From contig VGTL01000001.1 of assembly GCA_016874675.1 (NCBI GenBank), positions 31,191 to 95,190 of the forward strand: a stretch of DNA of 64,000 nt. The letters run 5' to 3'. Shown piece after piece: positions 47,420 through 57,820 of this stretch (position 1 is its first letter; every line of letters starts with the position of its first letter). Origin of the DNA: Methanobacteriota archaeon. Lineage in GTDB: Archaea; Thermoplasmatota; DTKX01; VGTL01. The translations under genes were made by a program, and so were the position numbers. A model generated the notes under the pieces. It worked only from the letters and a program-made list of their open reading frames with translations, was not told the origin of the DNA and ran no database searches.

Positions 47420-47998
47420 CTAGATGAGCTTCACCTGCTTGGTCTCCAGGCGCAGGGACCTAAGGTTGGAGCGCTCCAGGAGCTCGTCGGAGAGAAGGTC
47501 GTATAGGTCTGCGCTGAAGTCCTCGCTCACTCGGTAGCAGGGGTCCTGGGCCGGGACGGCTATCCCGGCGCTCTCCAAAAGCCTCCTGGCCTCGGCGCGC
47601 TCCTCGGCCGCGACCGAGCGGTACCGCTTGGGCGCGGAGAGGCCCATCCGCCGCAGCTCCTCGTAGAACACCGGGCGCCGGAACAGGCGCTGGAGGAGGA
47701 ACACACCCATGCGGGACCGGCGGTCCCGGCGCTTCTCGGCGGCGCGCAGCCTCTCGCCCAGCGACTCGTAGATGTCCGAAAGGGGCGTCGCCGAAAGCGA
47801 GTAGACCTTGGAGGGAGGGATGTCTTTTTCGCGAAGAAGGCCCGACTCGGCCAGGGCCTGGAGGTAGCCGGCGAGCACCAGCCGGTGCAGCCGCATCCCC
47901 TCCTTCTCCAGGTCCCTTGCCAGCCGGCTTATGGACTTGTCCTGCTCCCCGAGCTGCCGCAGCACCGCCGCCCTGAGGGTCCTGTCGCCGATGAACAT
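47420..47998 (-). CDS. Winged-helix DNA-binding regulator
   Basis: DRTLRAAVLRQLGEQDKSISRLARDLEKEGMRLHRLVLAGYLQALAESGLLREKDIPPSKVYSLS; ATG 47998. Confidence 0.7.
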   Translation of the reverse strand: MFIGDRTLRAAVLRQLGEQDKSISRLARDLEKEGMRLHRLVLAGYLQALAESGLLREKDIPPSKVYSLSATPLSDIYESLGERLRAAEKRRDRRSRMGVFLLQRLFRRPVFYEELRRMGLSAPKRYRSVAAEERAEARRLLESAGIAVPAQDPCYRVSEDFSADLYDLLSDELLERSNLRSLRLETKQVKLI

Positions 47999-48493
47999 GT
48001 GCTCTCCCCCGGAAATTGATAAGCGAACAGATAACAGAGCTGGTAACAAATAAACCTTTTGAATGGCCCGATTTCGCCGTTTTACTTTTTTTTGTAAATC
48101 TTTCAATAATAATCGGAAGTGCGACTCCCGACGCGGTGCGCGATGAACAAAATAGATAAGCACCAACGTGCATGTGGCAAAAGCAGCACCAAAAAACAAG
48201 GCCGCTTGCGGTGTGCTGCACACGCGCTAGGCGGAGGCACGGGGGGGAAAGCTCCATGATATACCGGCGGGACACCCGCAACAGGAGCCTGGACGACTTC
48301 AGCGAGGCGAGGCCCAGGGCCACCGTCAGGGCAGGCAGGCGGAACGAGTGCGCCGCGCACCCCGAGGGGGCGGGCCCCCTCAAGGCAAAACCGCCGGCAC
48401 TGGCGGCCGCGCCGGCGCTCAAGTAGGCCCGTCCTGGCCTGAACTCAATACTTTTAAGACCCGGGAGGTGGATTCCCGACCGGGTGCTGCCCG

Positions 48494-51400
48494 ATGCGGA
48501 TACGCACAGCCGTCCTATCGTTGCTCCTGGTCGCAGGCTCCCTGCTCCTGCCCGTCCCGCCCGGGGAAGTTGGCGCGGTCCCCATCGATTTCTCAGGGGA
48601 CATCATCACGACAGTGAGCTGGTCGCTTGCGACCTCGCCCGTCCACGTCGTGGGCAACATCTCCGTGCGGGTGGGCGGGACGCTCAACATCAAGGAGGGC
48701 ACGGAGGTGCTCTTCGACGAGGGGACCTGGATCGCCGTCGAGGGCGGGGCGCTCGTCATCGAGGGCACGAGCACCGCGCCCGTGCGCTTCCTGCCCAACA
48801 CCTCCGCCCCGTACAGCGGCTACTACCAGTGGATCCACGTCAGGAGCCAGCTCGACAAGCCCTCCAGCCTCAGCGCCCGGTGGGCCGAGTTCTCCCGGGG
48901 CGCGAAGGGGTTCTACCTCGAGGGCGTGCAGGGCGCCGTCATCCAGGACTGCCGGTTCGACGGCGTCGGCGAGGCCGGCATGTACCTCTCCGGGTGCTCC
49001 GGGGTGATGGTCCAAAACTGCGTCTTCAACGGGAGCGGCGGGTGGGGCGTCCGGGCCGAGCTCTCGGACAACGTCTCCATCCTCGCCGGCACCTTCTCGG
49101 GCTGCGCGGCGTCGTCGGTCTCCTTCTCGGACTGCGTGTACAGCTCGGTGTCGTCGGTGCAGGTCACGGCCGACGTGTCCGAATCCGGCTTGGAGCTCCA
49201 AGGCTGCAGCAACATCCACATCGACCGGCTGACCGTCGCGGACGCCCCCAGGGGACTGGAGCTCGTCAACTCGGGCCAAAACACCGTCTACGGCTGCGCG
49301 TTCCAGCGGGACGGCATCGGTCTCGTCCTGAACTCCTCCACCGAAAACGTCTTCCGCGGCAACAACTTCACGGACTGCCCCCTGCCCCTCTCGTTCTCCG
49401 GCGGCCCGGAGCTCGCCTCCAACACGTTCGAGACCAGCAACACCGTCGGCGGCCTGCCGGTCCGTTTCCTCAACTCGGGCGACCTGGACGGCGTCGCCGC
49501 CGGCGCGGTGGTGCTCGCCGGGTGCACCGGCTCCACCGTGAGCAACATCACGTTCCCCAACACCGGCGGGGCGATCTTCGTGCTCTACGGAAGCGACTGC
49601 GTGCTTCGGGACCTCGTGCTGGACCGCTCCCCGAGCGGGACGGTGGTCATCGGCAGCCCGGGCCTTCGGCTCCATAACGTCACGCTGACCAACTCGCCCA
49701 AGACCGGCCTTTCGGTCCTCGAATCCGACGGGACGGAGGTCCGAAACTGCACCATCACCGGGTGCGACACCGGAGCGGCCTTCGGCGGCCGGATGGACAT
49801 CACCCTCCACGGCTCGAATCTGCGGGGGAACAGCCGGGACCTGTCGACGGCAAGCGAGGTCCGGACGACCGCGATCGACTGCTCCGTGGGCAGCATCGAG
49901 ACCGGCGAAGAATCGCAGGTGGAGGAGGACTACACCCTCTCCGTCAAGGTGACGGACAGGGCCTCCGCGCCCGTCTCCGGGGCCCAGATGCGGGTCCTCT
50001 CCGGGGGCGAGCCCCGCTACGCCACGCCTCGTTTCGGCGGGACCGACCCCGTGTCGGACGCCGCGGGTGCCTTCGCGCCGCTGGTGCTGCCCGGGGCCAT
50101 CCACCGGTACGGGGCCCGCACGGACATCAACACCACCGCCGAGGTGTGGGACGGGGTCAACGCGTTCGAGTGGAACCCGAGGACCTTCCAGCTCCGCGCC
50201 CCGACGGGAGCGGCGTTCATTGCGACCGAGGTGGGCTTCCTCTCGGGGGTGGTGCTCGATCCGGTCGGCGACCCGATAGGGGGCGTCGACCTCCTGCTCG
50301 ACGGGGGCATGAGCGCCACCACCGGCACCGACGGGAGCTACCTGTTCCCTCCCCTGGCGCCGGGCAACTACTCGATGGACGTATCGCTCCCGGGATGGGA
50401 GCCGCTGCACCTGCCGGTCGTGCCCGTGACCGCCGGGGTGACCAAACATGTCAACCTGACCATGCAGGCGGCAGCCGGCTCCACGGGGGAGCTCAGGGGC
50501 ACCGTGCTGGATGACCGGGGCGGCCCCGTCGCCGGGGCGTTCGTCCAGGTGGCCGGCGGTCCCGGGGCCCTCTCGGACACGGCAGGCCTCTTCTCCGTCA
50601 GCGGAGCGCCCGGGGGCTTTGTCAACTTCTCGGCCTCCAAGGCGGGCCATCTGGGCGCGGCCGGGCAGGCGTTCGTGCCACCCGGGGGCCGGTCGCGCTG
50701 GACCAACATCACCCTGGTGGCGTCGGCCGCCAACGCCACCGGCGCCATATCGGTCCAGGTGGTCGATGCCTTCTCCGGGCCGCTCCAGGGCGCCCGGGTG
50801 GTGCTGGACGGTAACACCGAGGCGCCCCAGTTGACGCCCGCCAACGGCACCTGCCTGTTCTCCGGAGTGCCGGCCGGGTTCCACCTGGTTGCCGCATCCC
50901 TGGCCGGCTACGCGCCGGCGAGCGCGAACGTCACGGTGATCGCGGGGAGCGTGGCCGGCCTGACGCTGGTTCTCAACCTGGAGCCGTCGGGCAACGGGTC
51001 GGTCGCCGGCACAGTGAGGGGCCTGACCGGGGCGGCCATTGCCGGTGCTTCCGTGGTCTTGGAGGAGCTCAACCTCTCGGCCACCACCGACGCCGCCGGC
51101 AACTACAGCATCGGGCCGGTGCCGGCGGGCCTGCACAACATAACGGCCTCCGCCGAAGGATTCGCCCCCGAAACGGTGATCGGCGTGGTGGTCCTGGGCA
51201 ACTCGATAACGTTCCAGGACTTCGTGCTGCGCCCCGAACGGGTGTTCACCAACCGGACCCTGGGTGTGCGGGTGTTAGGCGATTTCACCGGTGCCGGCCG
51301 GCTGGATATCCGGAGGGCCCCGGCGCTTCCCGAGCCCCCGCCGGGCGGCTTCGACCGCTTCTTCGAGGTGACCGCCACCGGGTTCACCTGCATGACCGGC

Positions 51401-51808
51401 CTGCGCATCGAGGTCCGGGGCCAGCTCTTCCGCGACTCGCTTTCGGGGAGGGACCTCGGAAGGTACGATGTCAGGCTCTACACACGCCCAAGCGGCATGT
51501 GGGACCCGGGCGAGCGCTGGGAGGCCATCGCCGAATCCGGCTACGACGCCGAGGGCGGCCTCTTCTGGGCCAACGTCTCCCACTTCTCCGTGTTCGGGAT
51601 AGGTTTCACGGCGAAGGGCACCGGCCCCACCGGGACGACGATTGTCGCCCTCCCGCCGTGGCTTTCGCCCCTGGCGGTCGTGGCGATCGTGCTGCTCGTC
51701 GGCGTGCCCATCGGGATAATCGTGATACGGGTCCGCCAGCCGCCGTCGGGGGGCGGCGGTCGGCAGGGGCCCGTTTTGCCGCCGCGTCAGTCCGGCACGA
51801 ACTTGTAG
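48494..51808 (+). CDS. Secreted parallel beta-helix (NosD-like) protein with carboxypeptidase-regulatory-like domains and TM
   Basis: Signal peptide; PbH1-like repeats (CSGVMVQNCVFNGSGGWGV, NTVYGCAFQRDGIGLVLNSSTENVFRGNNF); SGVVLDPVGDPIGGVDLLLDGG, GTVLDDRGGPVAGAFVQV; TM LAVVAIVLLVGVPIGIIVI. Confidence 0.88.
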   Translation: MRIRTAVLSLLLVAGSLLLPVPPGEVGAVPIDFSGDIITTVSWSLATSPVHVVGNISVRVGGTLNIKEGTEVLFDEGTWIAVEGGALVIEGTSTAPVRFLPNTSAPYSGYYQWIHVRSQLDKPSSLSARWAEFSRGAKGFYLEGVQGAVIQDCRFDGVGEAGMYLSGCSGVMVQNCVFNGSGGWGVRAELSDNVSILAGTFSGCAASSVSFSDCVYSSVSSVQVTADVSESGLELQGCSNIHIDRLTVADAPRGLELVNSGQNTVYGCAFQRDGIGLVLNSSTENVFRGNNFTDCPLPLSFSGGPELASNTFETSNTVGGLPVRFLNSGDLDGVAAGAVVLAGCTGSTVSNITFPNTGGAIFVLYGSDCVLRDLVLDRSPSGTVVIGSPGLRLHNVTLTNSPKTGLSVLESDGTEVRNCTITGCDTGAAFGGRMDITLHGSNLRGNSRDLSTASEVRTTAIDCSVGSIETGEESQVEEDYTLSVKVTDRASAPVSGAQMRVLSGGEPRYATPRFGGTDPVSDAAGAFAPLVLPGAIHRYGARTDINTTAEVWDGVNAFEWNPRTFQLRAPTGAAFIATEVGFLSGVVLDPVGDPIGGVDLLLDGGMSATTGTDGSYLFPPLAPGNYSMDVSLPGWEPLHLPVVPVTAGVTKHVNLTMQAAAGSTGELRGTVLDDRGGPVAGAFVQVAGGPGALSDTAGLFSVSGAPGGFVNFSASKAGHLGAAGQAFVPPGGRSRWTNITLVASAANATGAISVQVVDAFSGPLQGARVVLDGNTEAPQLTPANGTCLFSGVPAGFHLVAASLAGYAPASANVTVIAGSVAGLTLVLNLEPSGNGSVAGTVRGLTGAAIAGASVVLEELNLSATTDAAGNYSIGPVPAGLHNITASAEGFAPETVIGVVVLGNSITFQDFVLRPERVFTNRTLGVRVLGDFTGAGRLDIRRAPALPEPPPGGFDRFFEVTATGFTCMTGLRIEVRGQLFRDSLSGRDLGRYDVRLYTRPSGMWDPGERWEAIAESGYDAEGGLFWANVSHFSVFGIGFTAKGTGPTGTTIVALPPWLSPLAVVAIVLLVGVPIGIIVIRVRQPPSGGGGRQGPVLPPRQSGTNL

Positions 51809-52194
51809 CCGTAGTAGATGACCCCGGACTTGCCCTCCTCGCCGATCTTGCGGAACACGGAGTGGACCCGGGTGCCTATCCGGACCTCGCCGGGCCCGCA
51901 GTCCACCATCTGCGCCAGGAGGGCGGGGCCCTCGTCGAGCCTCACCATGGCCAGGATGTAGGGGACCTGTATCTCGAAGCCGGGACGCGGCTCGTGGACA
52001 AAGGTCCAGGTGAGCACCTCGCCCGTGCCCTTGAGCTTGTGTTCCTCCATCCGCCCGATGCTCTCGCGGTGGCACCGGGTGCACACCGGCCGGGGCGGGA
52101 AGAACACCGTCCCGCACACGCCGCACCTGTTCCCGGTGAGGTTGTAGCGGCTTTTGGTCTCGCGCCAGAACCGCACGCCCGCAAGTCCCGACAT
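51787..52194 (-). CDS. DUF35 Zn-ribbon/OB-fold acyl-CoA-associated protein
   Basis: NRCGVCGTVFFPPRPVCTRCHRES; OB-like C-terminus. Confidence 0.9.
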   Translation of the reverse strand: MSGLAGVRFWRETKSRYNLTGNRCGVCGTVFFPPRPVCTRCHRESIGRMEEHKLKGTGEVLTWTFVHEPRPGFEIQVPYILAMVRLDEGPALLAQMVDCGPGEVRIGTRVHSVFRKIGEEGKSGVIYYGYKFVPD

Positions 52195-53361
52195 TCAGGC
52201 CACCTCCAGTATGTGGACGAAGGCGGTCGCCCCGCAGCCGCCGACGTTGTGGGCGAGCCCCACCCGGGCTTCGGGAACCTGCCTCTCTTCGGCCTTGCCC
52301 TGGAGCTGGAGCACGAGCTCGATGATCTGCGCGATGCCGGTCGCCCCCAGGGGGTGGCCCCGGGCCTTGAGCCCGCCGGAGGTGTTCACCGGCAGCTCGC
52401 CGCCCGGGGCGGTCATCCCGGACGCCGTCGCGGGCCCGCCCGCGCCCTTCTTCACGAACCCCAGGTCCTCGATGGCCATTATCTCCGAGATCGTGGTCAC
52501 GTCGTGGACCTCCGCGAAGTCCACCTCCTTGCGCGACCGGCCGGCGAGCTTGAGCGCCCTCTCCATCGCCACCGACGTGGCGTCGAACCCCACGAGCGAG
52601 CGGCGGCTCGAGAGCGAGAGGGTGTCCCCCGCCTGGGCGGAGGCGGCTATCCGGACCTGGGGGCCGGGGAGCCTGCGGGCGCGCTCGGCCGAGCAGAGCA
52701 CCACCGCCGCCGCGCCGTCCGAGATGGGGGCGCAGTCCAGCATCCCCAGCGGGTCGGCGACCTCGGCCGCCTCGAGCACGGACTCGGGCCGGACGGGCCG
52801 GCGGAACTGGGCCGCGGGGTTGAGCGCCCCGTTCCGGTGGTTCTTCACGGCCACCCGGGCGAGCTGCTCCCGGGTGGTCCCGAACTCGTGCATGTGGCGC
52901 CGGGCCATCATCGCGTACATCGAAAAGAGCGTGGCGCCGAAGAAGCTCTCCCACTGCTGGTCCAGGGCGGTCGCGGTTATCTCGGTGACCTCCGGGTCCG
53001 GAAGGTCGGTCATCTTCTCGGCCCCGCCCACCACCACGCAGTCGTGCAGGCCGGAGGCGACCGAGAGGTAGGCGTGGTGGAGGGCCGCCGCGCCCGAGGC
53101 GTCGGCGCCCTCGATGGTGACGGTGGGCAGGTTCCGGCCCGCAAGGCCCGCGAAGTCGGCTATCAGGGCGCCGATGTGGGTCTGGTCGATGAGCCTCCCG
53201 GCGGCCATGTTGCCCACGAAGAGCGCGTCTATGTCGGAGCTCGTGATGCCGGCGTCGCGGATGGCCTCCATGCCGGCGCGTATGCCCAGGTCCCGCAGGG
53301 AGTGCTCCCAGAGCTCCCCGAAGGGCGTGATGCCCGTTCCGACAACCATCACGTCCCTCAT
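52195..53361 (-). CDS. Thiolase (acetoacetyl-CoA thiolase, archaeal type)
   Basis: [32 protein letters not shown]-type region ([20 protein letters not shown]), [18 protein letters not shown]. Confidence 0.92.
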   Translation of the reverse strand: MRDVMVVGTGITPFGELWEHSLRDLGIRAGMEAIRDAGITSSDIDALFVGNMAAGRLIDQTHIGALIADFAGLAGRNLPTVTIEGADASGAAALHHAYLSVASGLHDCVVVGGAEKMTDLPDPEVTEITATALDQQWESFFGATLFSMYAMMARRHMHEFGTTREQLARVAVKNHRNGALNPAAQFRRPVRPESVLEAAEVADPLGMLDCAPISDGAAAVVLCSAERARRLPGPQVRIAASAQAGDTLSLSSRRSLVGFDATSVAMERALKLAGRSRKEVDFAEVHDVTTISEIMAIEDLGFVKKGAGGPATASGMTAPGGELPVNTSGGLKARGHPLGATGIAQIIELVLQLQGKAEERQVPEARVGLAHNVGGCGATAFVHILEVA

Positions 53362-54416
53362 CGGGAGGCACCCCCCATGGTGATCTTGCCGCGCAGCTTC
53401 GCGTAGGTGGCGTAGTCTATCATGACCTTGCGCTCGATCATGGAGCGCACGGCCGACGGCCCCGTCCGGTCCATGGAGTTGATCGCCTCCACCACAGTGA
53501 TATCGAATGCGTCCGAGCCGGCGCCCGAGCCGTAGGCCGTGACGAATATGCGGTCGCCGGGGACGGCGATGTCCAGCACCGCCGCAAGCCCCAGCGGGAC
53601 CGCCGCCGAGTAGGTGTTGCCTATCTCGGGCGCTAGCAGGCCCGGCCTCACCTGCTCGGGCTTGAAGCCCAGCTCCTCCGCCACCCTCAGCGGGAACTTC
53701 CCGTTGGGCTGGTGGAATATGGCGTACTTGTAGTCGCCCGGCCCCGTGGAGACCGCCTTCATGAGGTCCCGGCCGCAGGCCAGGATGTGCTTGAAGTAGG
53801 CCGGGGCGCCCGTGAAGCGCCCGCCGTGCTGCGGGTAGATCTGTCCCTCGCGGCGCCAGAAGTCCGGCGTGTCCGTGGTGTAGGAGCAGGTGTGCTCGAT
53901 GGTGGCGATGAGGTTCTTCTTGCCGACGAGGATGGCGGCGGCCCCGGCCGACGCGGAGTACTCGAGCGCGTCCCCGGGCGCGCCCTGGGAGGTGTCGGCC
54001 CCGATGGCCATCCCGTAGTCCATCATGCCCGAGCCCACGAGGCCCATGCAGCTCTGCATCGCCGCGGTGCCGGCCTTGCAGGCGAACTCGAAGTCCGCCG
54101 CGGTCAGGTTGGGGGTGGCGCCGATGGCCTCGGCGACTATGCCGGCGGTGGGCTTCACCGCGTAGGGGTGGGACTCGGAGCCGACGTAGACCGCATTCAC
54201 CATGTCCCCCGCGACGGGCGAGCGCCTCATCGCGGTGCGCGCCGCCTCGACCGCCAGCGTGACCACGTCCTCGTCGGAGGAGGGCACGCTCTTCGAGAAC
54301 ACGCCCAGCTGCTTTCCGATGAGCGGGGGGTTCTGGCCCCACACGCGGGCGATGTCCTCGCTCGATATCCTGTACCTGGGGATGCATGCGCCGTAGCTCA
54401 CAATGCCGACAACCAT
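53358..54416 (-). CDS. Hydroxymethylglutaryl-CoA synthase, archaeal type
   Basis: [47 protein letters not shown]. Confidence 0.92.
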   Translation of the reverse strand: MVVGIVSYGACIPRYRISSEDIARVWGQNPPLIGKQLGVFSKSVPSSDEDVVTLAVEAARTAMRRSPVAGDMVNAVYVGSESHPYAVKPTAGIVAEAIGATPNLTAADFEFACKAGTAAMQSCMGLVGSGMMDYGMAIGADTSQGAPGDALEYSASAGAAAILVGKKNLIATIEHTCSYTTDTPDFWRREGQIYPQHGGRFTGAPAYFKHILACGRDLMKAVSTGPGDYKYAIFHQPNGKFPLRVAEELGFKPEQVRPGLLAPEIGNTYSAAVPLGLAAVLDIAVPGDRIFVTAYGSGAGSDAFDITVVEAINSMDRTGPSAVRSMIERKVMIDYATYAKLRGKITMGGASR

Positions 54417-54427
54417 CGCAGACACCT

Positions 54428-55108
54428 TCAGAGGGACTTCAACCTGTCTATCAGAACATCCATGTGGAGACCGGTGGTGACCAGCGGTATCCTCTCTATC
54501 TCGGCCAGCCGGACCGCGAGCTCGTCGATTCGCTCGGGCCTGTGGAACACGACAATGGCGGGCTTCATCGGGTGGGAGCGGATGGCCACCATGGGCGAGC
54601 GGCCGTAGCGGACCCCCGTGAATATGATGGCCCTCTCCGAGGTCCAGCCGTACACCCGCAGGTAGTCGAACGCGCTCAAGGAGGTGATGGCCTTGAGCGA
54701 GTCGAGCACCGTGTAGCCGTAGATGTCCCGGTCGGCCCGGTCGGAGCAGGCGACCACCTTGCCCTCGATGGTCTTTATGAACCGGGAGGCCGCGATGCCT
54801 ATCGGGTACTCCTGGATGGCGAAGATGGCCTCGGCGGGGCCCATCTTGCTGAAGCGCTTGAGCACCGGCCCGCCGCGCCGCCGGTCTATCTCGAGTATCG
54901 CGCCCACGATGCGCCGGAGCGTCCTTATGCCCGGGGAGCGCCGCCTGCCTTTCTCGTAGTCGGAGATTATCGAGGGGGAGCGGCCCAGGGCCTGCGCGAG
55001 CTCGTTTTGGGAGATGTTGAACGCGTCCCTCCACTTGCGCAGGGTCTTCCCGGGCTCGGCCGAGAGCACGATCTCGCCGGCCATCTTCTCGGCCAGGTCC
55101 TGGCTCAT
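54428..55108 (-). CDS. XRE-type HTH transcriptional regulator with C-terminal sensor-like domain
   Basis: [39 protein letters not shown]. Confidence 0.88.
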   Translation of the reverse strand: MSQDLAEKMAGEIVLSAEPGKTLRKWRDAFNISQNELAQALGRSPSIISDYEKGRRRSPGIRTLRRIVGAILEIDRRRGGPVLKRFSKMGPAEAIFAIQEYPIGIAASRFIKTIEGKVVACSDRADRDIYGYTVLDSLKAITSLSAFDYLRVYGWTSERAIIFTGVRYGRSPMVAIRSHPMKPAIVVFHRPERIDELAVRLAEIERIPLVTTGLHMDVLIDRLKSL

Positions 55109-55130
55109 CGGCCGAACATGCCGGAGGCAG

Positions 55131-55139
55131 TATAAAAAA
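55131..55139 (-). promoter_or_regulatory. TATA box of the HTH regulator
   Basis: TTTTTTATA on the minus strand, about 27 nt before ATG 55108. Confidence 0.65.
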
Positions 55140-55162
55140 GTGTCGTAGTCGTAGTACGGCAA

Positions 55163-55555
55163 ATGGCGAACTGGGGGCAGCGGGCAGCAAGGCAGCAGGG
55201 CAGCAGGGGAAGGCAGAAAGGCAGCAAGGCAGCAGGGCAGCAGGGGAAGGCAGAAAGGCAGCAAGGCAGCAAGGCAGCAGGGCAGCAGGGCAGCAAGGGA
55301 AGGCAGAAAGGCAGCAAGGCAGCAGGGCAGCAGGGCAGCATGGGAAGGCAGGAAGGAGGAAACGTAGTCCATCCCTTGCTGCCTTGCTCCCTTGCTCCCT
55401 TTCTCCCTTTCCCCCTTGCTGCCTTGCTCCCTTGCTCCCTTTCTCCCTTTCCCCCTTGCTGCCTTGCTCCCTTGCTCCCTTTCTCCCTTTCCCCCTTGCT
55501 GCCTTGCTCCCTTGCTGCCTTGCTCCCTTGCTGCCTTGCTCCCTTGCTGCCCTTT
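55163..55555. repeat. Tandem-arm intergenic hairpin 12 (longest)
   Basis: Left units GGCAGCAA/GGCAGCAGG; right arm holds repeated blocks cttgctgccttgctcccttgctccctttctccctttcccc. Confidence 0.92.
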
Positions 55556-55594
55556 ACAAATTAGTATAATAAGCACCAATCCTCTTCCCCGTCC

Positions 55595-56596
55595 GTGGAG
55601 CTTTCCGATTTCGACTACGACCTGCCCCGGGAGCTCATCGCCCAGGAGCCGCTGGACGACCGGGGGGGCTCCCGCCTCATGGTCCTTGACGGTGACCGGG
55701 TGCGCCATCGGGCCTTTTCGGACCTTTCGGGGTTCCTCCGGCCCGATGACGTGCTCGTGCTCAACGACTCGCGCGTCGTCCCGGCGCGCCTTCTCGGCAA
55801 GCGAGCCACCGGGGGGAAGGTGGAGCTTTTGGTGCTGGGCACGCGAGGGCCGGTGGCCGAGGCCCTGGTCCGGGCGAAGCCCCTCCGGCCCGGAGAGCGC
55901 CTCTCGCTCGGGGAGGGCCGGTGCGCCGTCGAGGAGCGGGTGGCCGGCGCCCGGTACAGGCTGCGCTTCGAGGTCCCCGGGGGCCTGGCCCGCTTCCTCC
56001 GAAGGCGCGGCGAGATGCCCACGCCGCCCTACATCCGCAGGAAGCTCGGGCGCCCGGAGCGCTACCAGACGGTGTTCGCCCGGGACGCGGGCTCGGTGGC
56101 GGCCCCCACCGCCGGACTGCACTTCACTCCCGCGATGCTCGACTGCATGCGGGCCTCCGGAGTGACCGTGGCGTTCGTCACCCTCCACATCGGCCCGGCC
56201 ACCTTCCAGCCCGTCAGGGCCCGCGACGTCATGGACCACCGCATGGAGCCGGAGCACTACCGCATCGGCGGCGAGGCGGCGGCCGCGGTCAACGGGCGCC
56301 GGGGCAGGCTGGTGGCGGTCGGGACCACGGTGGTGAAGGCCCTGGAGAGCGCCGCCCGGCCCGACGGGACCGTGCCCGAATCCGAGGGCTGGAGCGACCT
56401 GTTCATCCGCCCCGGCCACGAGTTCCGGGCGCGGCCGGACGCGCTGCTCACCAACTTCCACCTCCCCCGCTCGACGCTCATCATGCTGGTCAGCGCGCTG
56501 GTCGGCCGGGAGAGGCTCCTGGCGGCCTACGCCGAGGCCGTGAGGGAAAGATACAGGTTCTACAGTTTCGGGGACGCGATGCTGTGCCTGCTCTGA
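55595..56596 (+). CDS. queA: S-adenosylmethionine:tRNA ribosyltransferase-isomerase
   Basis: DFDYDLPRELIAQEP, LNDSRVVPARL, MPTPPYIRRKLG...YQTVFA, AAPTAGLHFT, LTNFHLPRSTLIMLVSAL; GTG start. Confidence 0.96.
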   Translation: MELSDFDYDLPRELIAQEPLDDRGGSRLMVLDGDRVRHRAFSDLSGFLRPDDVLVLNDSRVVPARLLGKRATGGKVELLVLGTRGPVAEALVRAKPLRPGERLSLGEGRCAVEERVAGARYRLRFEVPGGLARFLRRRGEMPTPPYIRRKLGRPERYQTVFARDAGSVAAPTAGLHFTPAMLDCMRASGVTVAFVTLHIGPATFQPVRARDVMDHRMEPEHYRIGGEAAAAVNGRRGRLVAVGTTVVKALESAARPDGTVPESEGWSDLFIRPGHEFRARPDALLTNFHLPRSTLIMLVSALVGRERLLAAYAEAVRERYRFYSFGDAMLCLL

Positions 56597-56607
56597 GGGT
56601 CGGTTGA

Positions 56608-57729
56608 ATGTACAGCCTGGAGGCGGTGGACGGGAAGGCGCGCGCCGGGGTGCTGGCGACGGCCCACGGCAGGGTCCCGACGCCGGCGTTCATGCCCGTG
56701 GCGACCCGGGCGGTCGTGAAGACCCTCACGCCCGAGGAGGTCTACGAGCTGGGGGCGCGGGCGCTGATCTGCAACGCCTTCCACCTCCACCTGCGTCCCG
56801 GTATCCCGCTCGTGCGCCAGATGGGCGGTGTCCACGAGTTCATGGGCTGGGGCGGTACGGTGTTCTCCGACAGCGGGGGGTTCCAGCTGATCCGGAGCGG
56901 CTTCGACCTTCGGGTCCGCGACAGCGGGATACGCTACCGCAACCCCCAGACGGGCTCCGTGGAGGAGCTTGCGCCCGAACTGAGCGTCCGGATGCAGCGC
57001 GAGCTGGGCTCGGACGTGGCGATGGTGCTGGACCAGTGCCCCCGCTACGGGACCTCCCCGGAGGGAATCCGGGAGGCGGCCCGGCGAACGATCGACTGGG
57101 CCCGGCGGGCGGTGGACGTCGGGCCGGACCCGGACGGCCAGGGCCTCTTCGGGATAGTGCAGGGCGGGTGGGACGAGAGGCTTCGAAAGGAGTGCGCCGA
57201 CGCCCTGGTCTCGCTGGGCCTGGACGGTTTCGGCATCGGCGGTCTCTCCATCGGCGAGCCCCGCGAGAGGATGCTCCAGGCGATGGGCTGGGCGCTGGAG
57301 GCCCTGCCCGCCTCCAAGCCCCGCTACCTGATGGGCGTGGGCTCGGCCGCCGAGCTCCTGGAGGCCGTTTCCGGCGGCGTCGACCTCTTCGACAGCGCCT
57401 TCCCCACGCGCAACGCGCGCCACTGGACCGTGATGACCGCCTCGGGCAACTTCGCCCTGGGGAGGGCTGACCACTCCTCGGCCGGCGGGCCCCTCGAGGA
57501 GGGCTGCGCCTGCCCGACCTGCCGGCGGTTCACCCGGGCGTACCTGCATCACCTGTGCCGGGACAACGACCTGCTCGGAATGCGCCTCGTCTCGGTCCAC
57601 AACCTGTTCTTCGTCCAGGAGCTCATGCGCGACATGCGGGAGGCCGTCCGGCACCGGCGGTTCGGGGCGTTCCGGGAGGCCTTCCTGGCCGGCCACCGAA
57701 CGGCTGGCGCGACGCAAGAGGAAGAATAA
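56608..57729 (+). CDS. tgt: tRNA-guanine transglycosylase, bacterial-type
   Basis: TPAFMPVATRAVVKTLTPEEVYELGARALICNAFHLHLRPG, VFSDSGGFQ, GIVQGG, zinc site CACPTCRRFTRAYLHHL. Confidence 0.95.
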   Translation: MYSLEAVDGKARAGVLATAHGRVPTPAFMPVATRAVVKTLTPEEVYELGARALICNAFHLHLRPGIPLVRQMGGVHEFMGWGGTVFSDSGGFQLIRSGFDLRVRDSGIRYRNPQTGSVEELAPELSVRMQRELGSDVAMVLDQCPRYGTSPEGIREAARRTIDWARRAVDVGPDPDGQGLFGIVQGGWDERLRKECADALVSLGLDGFGIGGLSIGEPRERMLQAMGWALEALPASKPRYLMGVGSAAELLEAVSGGVDLFDSAFPTRNARHWTVMTASGNFALGRADHSSAGGPLEEGCACPTCRRFTRAYLHHLCRDNDLLGMRLVSVHNLFFVQELMRDMREAVRHRRFGAFREAFLAGHRTAGATQEEE

Positions 57730-57730
57730 G

Positions 57731-57820
57731 GGGCGCAAGGGACGATTGGAGAGGAAAAAAGAGCAAAGGTCAAAAGCGGAAGAATGTTTCCCGCCCACCT
57801 TGCGCCTTCGGCGGCCCAGA
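57731..57820. repeat. Weak or eroded hairpin element 13
   Basis: ggggcgcaagggacgattgg ... ccaccttgcgccttcgg. Confidence 0.5.

Noticed and set aside
47230-47506. ORFs encoding [19 protein letters not shown]-type peptides (also at 55105-55569 and 41543-41691)
   Set aside because: Translations of the tandem-repeat hairpin arms, not genuine proteins.
48172-48426. 84-aa plus-strand ORF
   Set aside because: No domain or clear initiation context; Arg/Ala-rich, typical GC noise.
48593-51136. 847-aa minus-strand ORF
   Set aside because: Antisense shadow of the beta-helix protein gene.
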